NCBI RefSeq assembly: GCF_022829465.1 | Contig: NZ_JAKSXZ010000108.1 | Location: forward strand, 1 to 64,000 | Origin: Methylobacterium sp. J-067 | GTDB taxonomy: Bacteria; Pseudomonadota; Alphaproteobacteria; Rhizobiales; Beijerinckiaceae | Reading direction: 5' to 3' | Length of the DNA stretch: 64,000 nt | In this document: in pieces, positions 63,425 to 64,000 of the stretch | Position numbering within the stretch: position 1 is the stretch's first letter | Layout of the letters: each line of letters starts with the position of its first letter | The notes under the pieces: model-generated | The model's database searches: none | Told to the model about the DNA's origin: nothing | Seen by the model: the letters and a program-made list of their open reading frames with translations, nothing else | Program-made: the position numbers and the translations under genes

Positions 63425-64000
63425 TCATTCCAGGGCTGTTGGACTGTCCCCGGACAACTGAACGAGCAGGTTTCGCAACCAGCGATGGGCTGGATCCCGG
63501 TCGTATGAGGCATGCCAGAGCATGGAGACAGTGACCTCATCGAGAGGGACCGGCACCGGGCTCACGCTGAGCCCCAGCGAGCCGGCAAAGAAGGTCGCGA
63601 GCCGCGCGTGCATCGTCGCGATCAGGGGCGCCGCCCGCACGAGGGAGGGCACCACGAGGAAGCGCGGCGTCGTCACGGCGAGTTCCCGCGAGCGCCCGAT
63701 CAACGCCAGCGCATCGTCCACCACCCCGTGCGCGGTCTCGCGCAGGGAGGTCAGGACGTGGGGGAACCGGAGGTAATCGTTCAGGCTGATCGGCGCTTCG
63801 ACCCCGACGAGGTCCGCGTTGAACAGCACCACGTAGCTGTCGCGGTAGAGCAGGCGCTGCTTGTGGTGGACCTGCCCCCGCGTGAAGAAACCGAGGGCGA
63901 GGTCGACCCGGTCGGCGTCGAGTTCGTCGAGGATGCGCACCGCCTCCACCGAGCGCAGCAGCAGCCGGATGCCGGGCGCATGGGTGCGCAGATGCGCCAC
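63425..64000 (-). CDS. LysR-family regulator, C-terminal part (5' end outside window)
   Basis: The frame is open to the right edge, so the N-terminal HTH domain is missing. The visible 191 residues are the LysR effector-binding domain: RILDELDADRVDLALGFFTR, RLLYRDSYVVLFNADLVGVE, PISLNDYLRFPHVLTSLRET, then RFLVVPSLVRAAPLIATMHA. The end, WHASYDRDPAHRWLRNLLVQ, is the typical C-terminus of NahR/LinR-type members. It lies upstream of and co-directional with the PHA/4HB cluster, so it is a plausible regulator of it (inference). Confidence 0.85.
   Translation of the reverse strand: MAHLRTHAPGIRLLLRSVEAVRILDELDADRVDLALGFFTRGQVHHKQRLLYRDSYVVLFNADLVGVEAPISLNDYLRFPHVLTSLRETAHGVVDDALALIGRSRELAVTTPRFLVVPSLVRAAPLIATMHARLATFFAGSLGLSVSPVPVPLDEVTVSMLWHASYDRDPAHRWLRNLLVQLSGDSPTALE

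Overview
The window is GC-rich, densely coded chromosomal DNA from an alphaproteobacterium. A Methylobacterium/Methylorubrum-type member of the Methylobacteriaceae fits best. The reasons are alphaproteobacterial ribosomal proteins, a MucR-family regulator, DUF2336, DUF1491, DUF1289 and DUF4169 proteins, an SspB adaptor, and a set of PQQ-associated 'quinoprotein relay' proteins that are common in methylotrophs. I see no IS element, prophage, CRISPR array, tRNA or rRNA gene. The species is an inference.

Layout. 1-6456: the 3' part of tuf (its 5' end lies outside the window) and an 11-gene S10-type ribosomal operon (rpsJ-rplC-rplD-rplW-rplB-rpsS-rplV-rpsC-rplP-rpmC-rpsQ). It stops at a strong terminator where rplN would normally follow. 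6593-9694: recA, with a promoter carrying an alphaproteobacterial LexA-like box, and an orphan carbamoyltransferase, both on the minus strand. 9727-20000: a TlpA-like thioredoxin divergent from argH, an IalB-like secreted protein, a HAD phosphatase, a short LOV photoreceptor divergent from msrA, a hotdog thioesterase, a MucR homologue lacking its zinc ligands, a GNAT protein and a DUF2336 protein. 20244-23205: a membrane PAS histidine kinase followed by a peptidoglycan-binding protein and DUF1491. 23209-33956: an outer-membrane beta-barrel protein, a dgcN-dgcA pair for D-glutamate use, a Crp/Fnr regulator, an SDR, a KDG kinase, mepA, a ParB-like protein, an RHH protein, DUF4169, fumC and a cytochrome P450.

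33973-49355: two tiny membrane proteins, sspB, a CPBP protease, thyA-folA, hflK-hflC-degP, an FkbM-like methyltransferase, serB divergent from miaA, dusA, a retropepsin-like protease, DUF1289, cobS divergent from cobT, and queD-queC. 49336-52436: a TetR regulator divergent from a three-gene periplasmic module (metallo-beta-lactamase-fold hydrolase, fused SoxY-SoxZ carrier, CXXCW-type rhodanese), which is the quinoprotein relay set. 52537-54861: panB, an NrtR-like regulator and one unknown gene.

54879-63226 is the most striking part: six co-directional, tightly packed or overlapping genes. In transcription order they are a ThDP enzyme resembling 2-oxoglutarate decarboxylases, an iron alcohol dehydrogenase, PhaE, class III PhaC, an acyl-CoA transferase and a succinate-semialdehyde-type dehydrogenase. 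A LysR gene (truncated by the window edge) lies upstream on the same strand. Read together they suggest a dedicated route 2-oxoglutarate -> succinic semialdehyde -> 4-hydroxybutyrate -> 4-hydroxybutyryl-CoA -> poly(4-hydroxybutyrate). That reading is inference from family membership and operon structure.

Most very long Arg/Pro/Gly-rich open frames opposite real genes are GC-driven shadows and are not listed.
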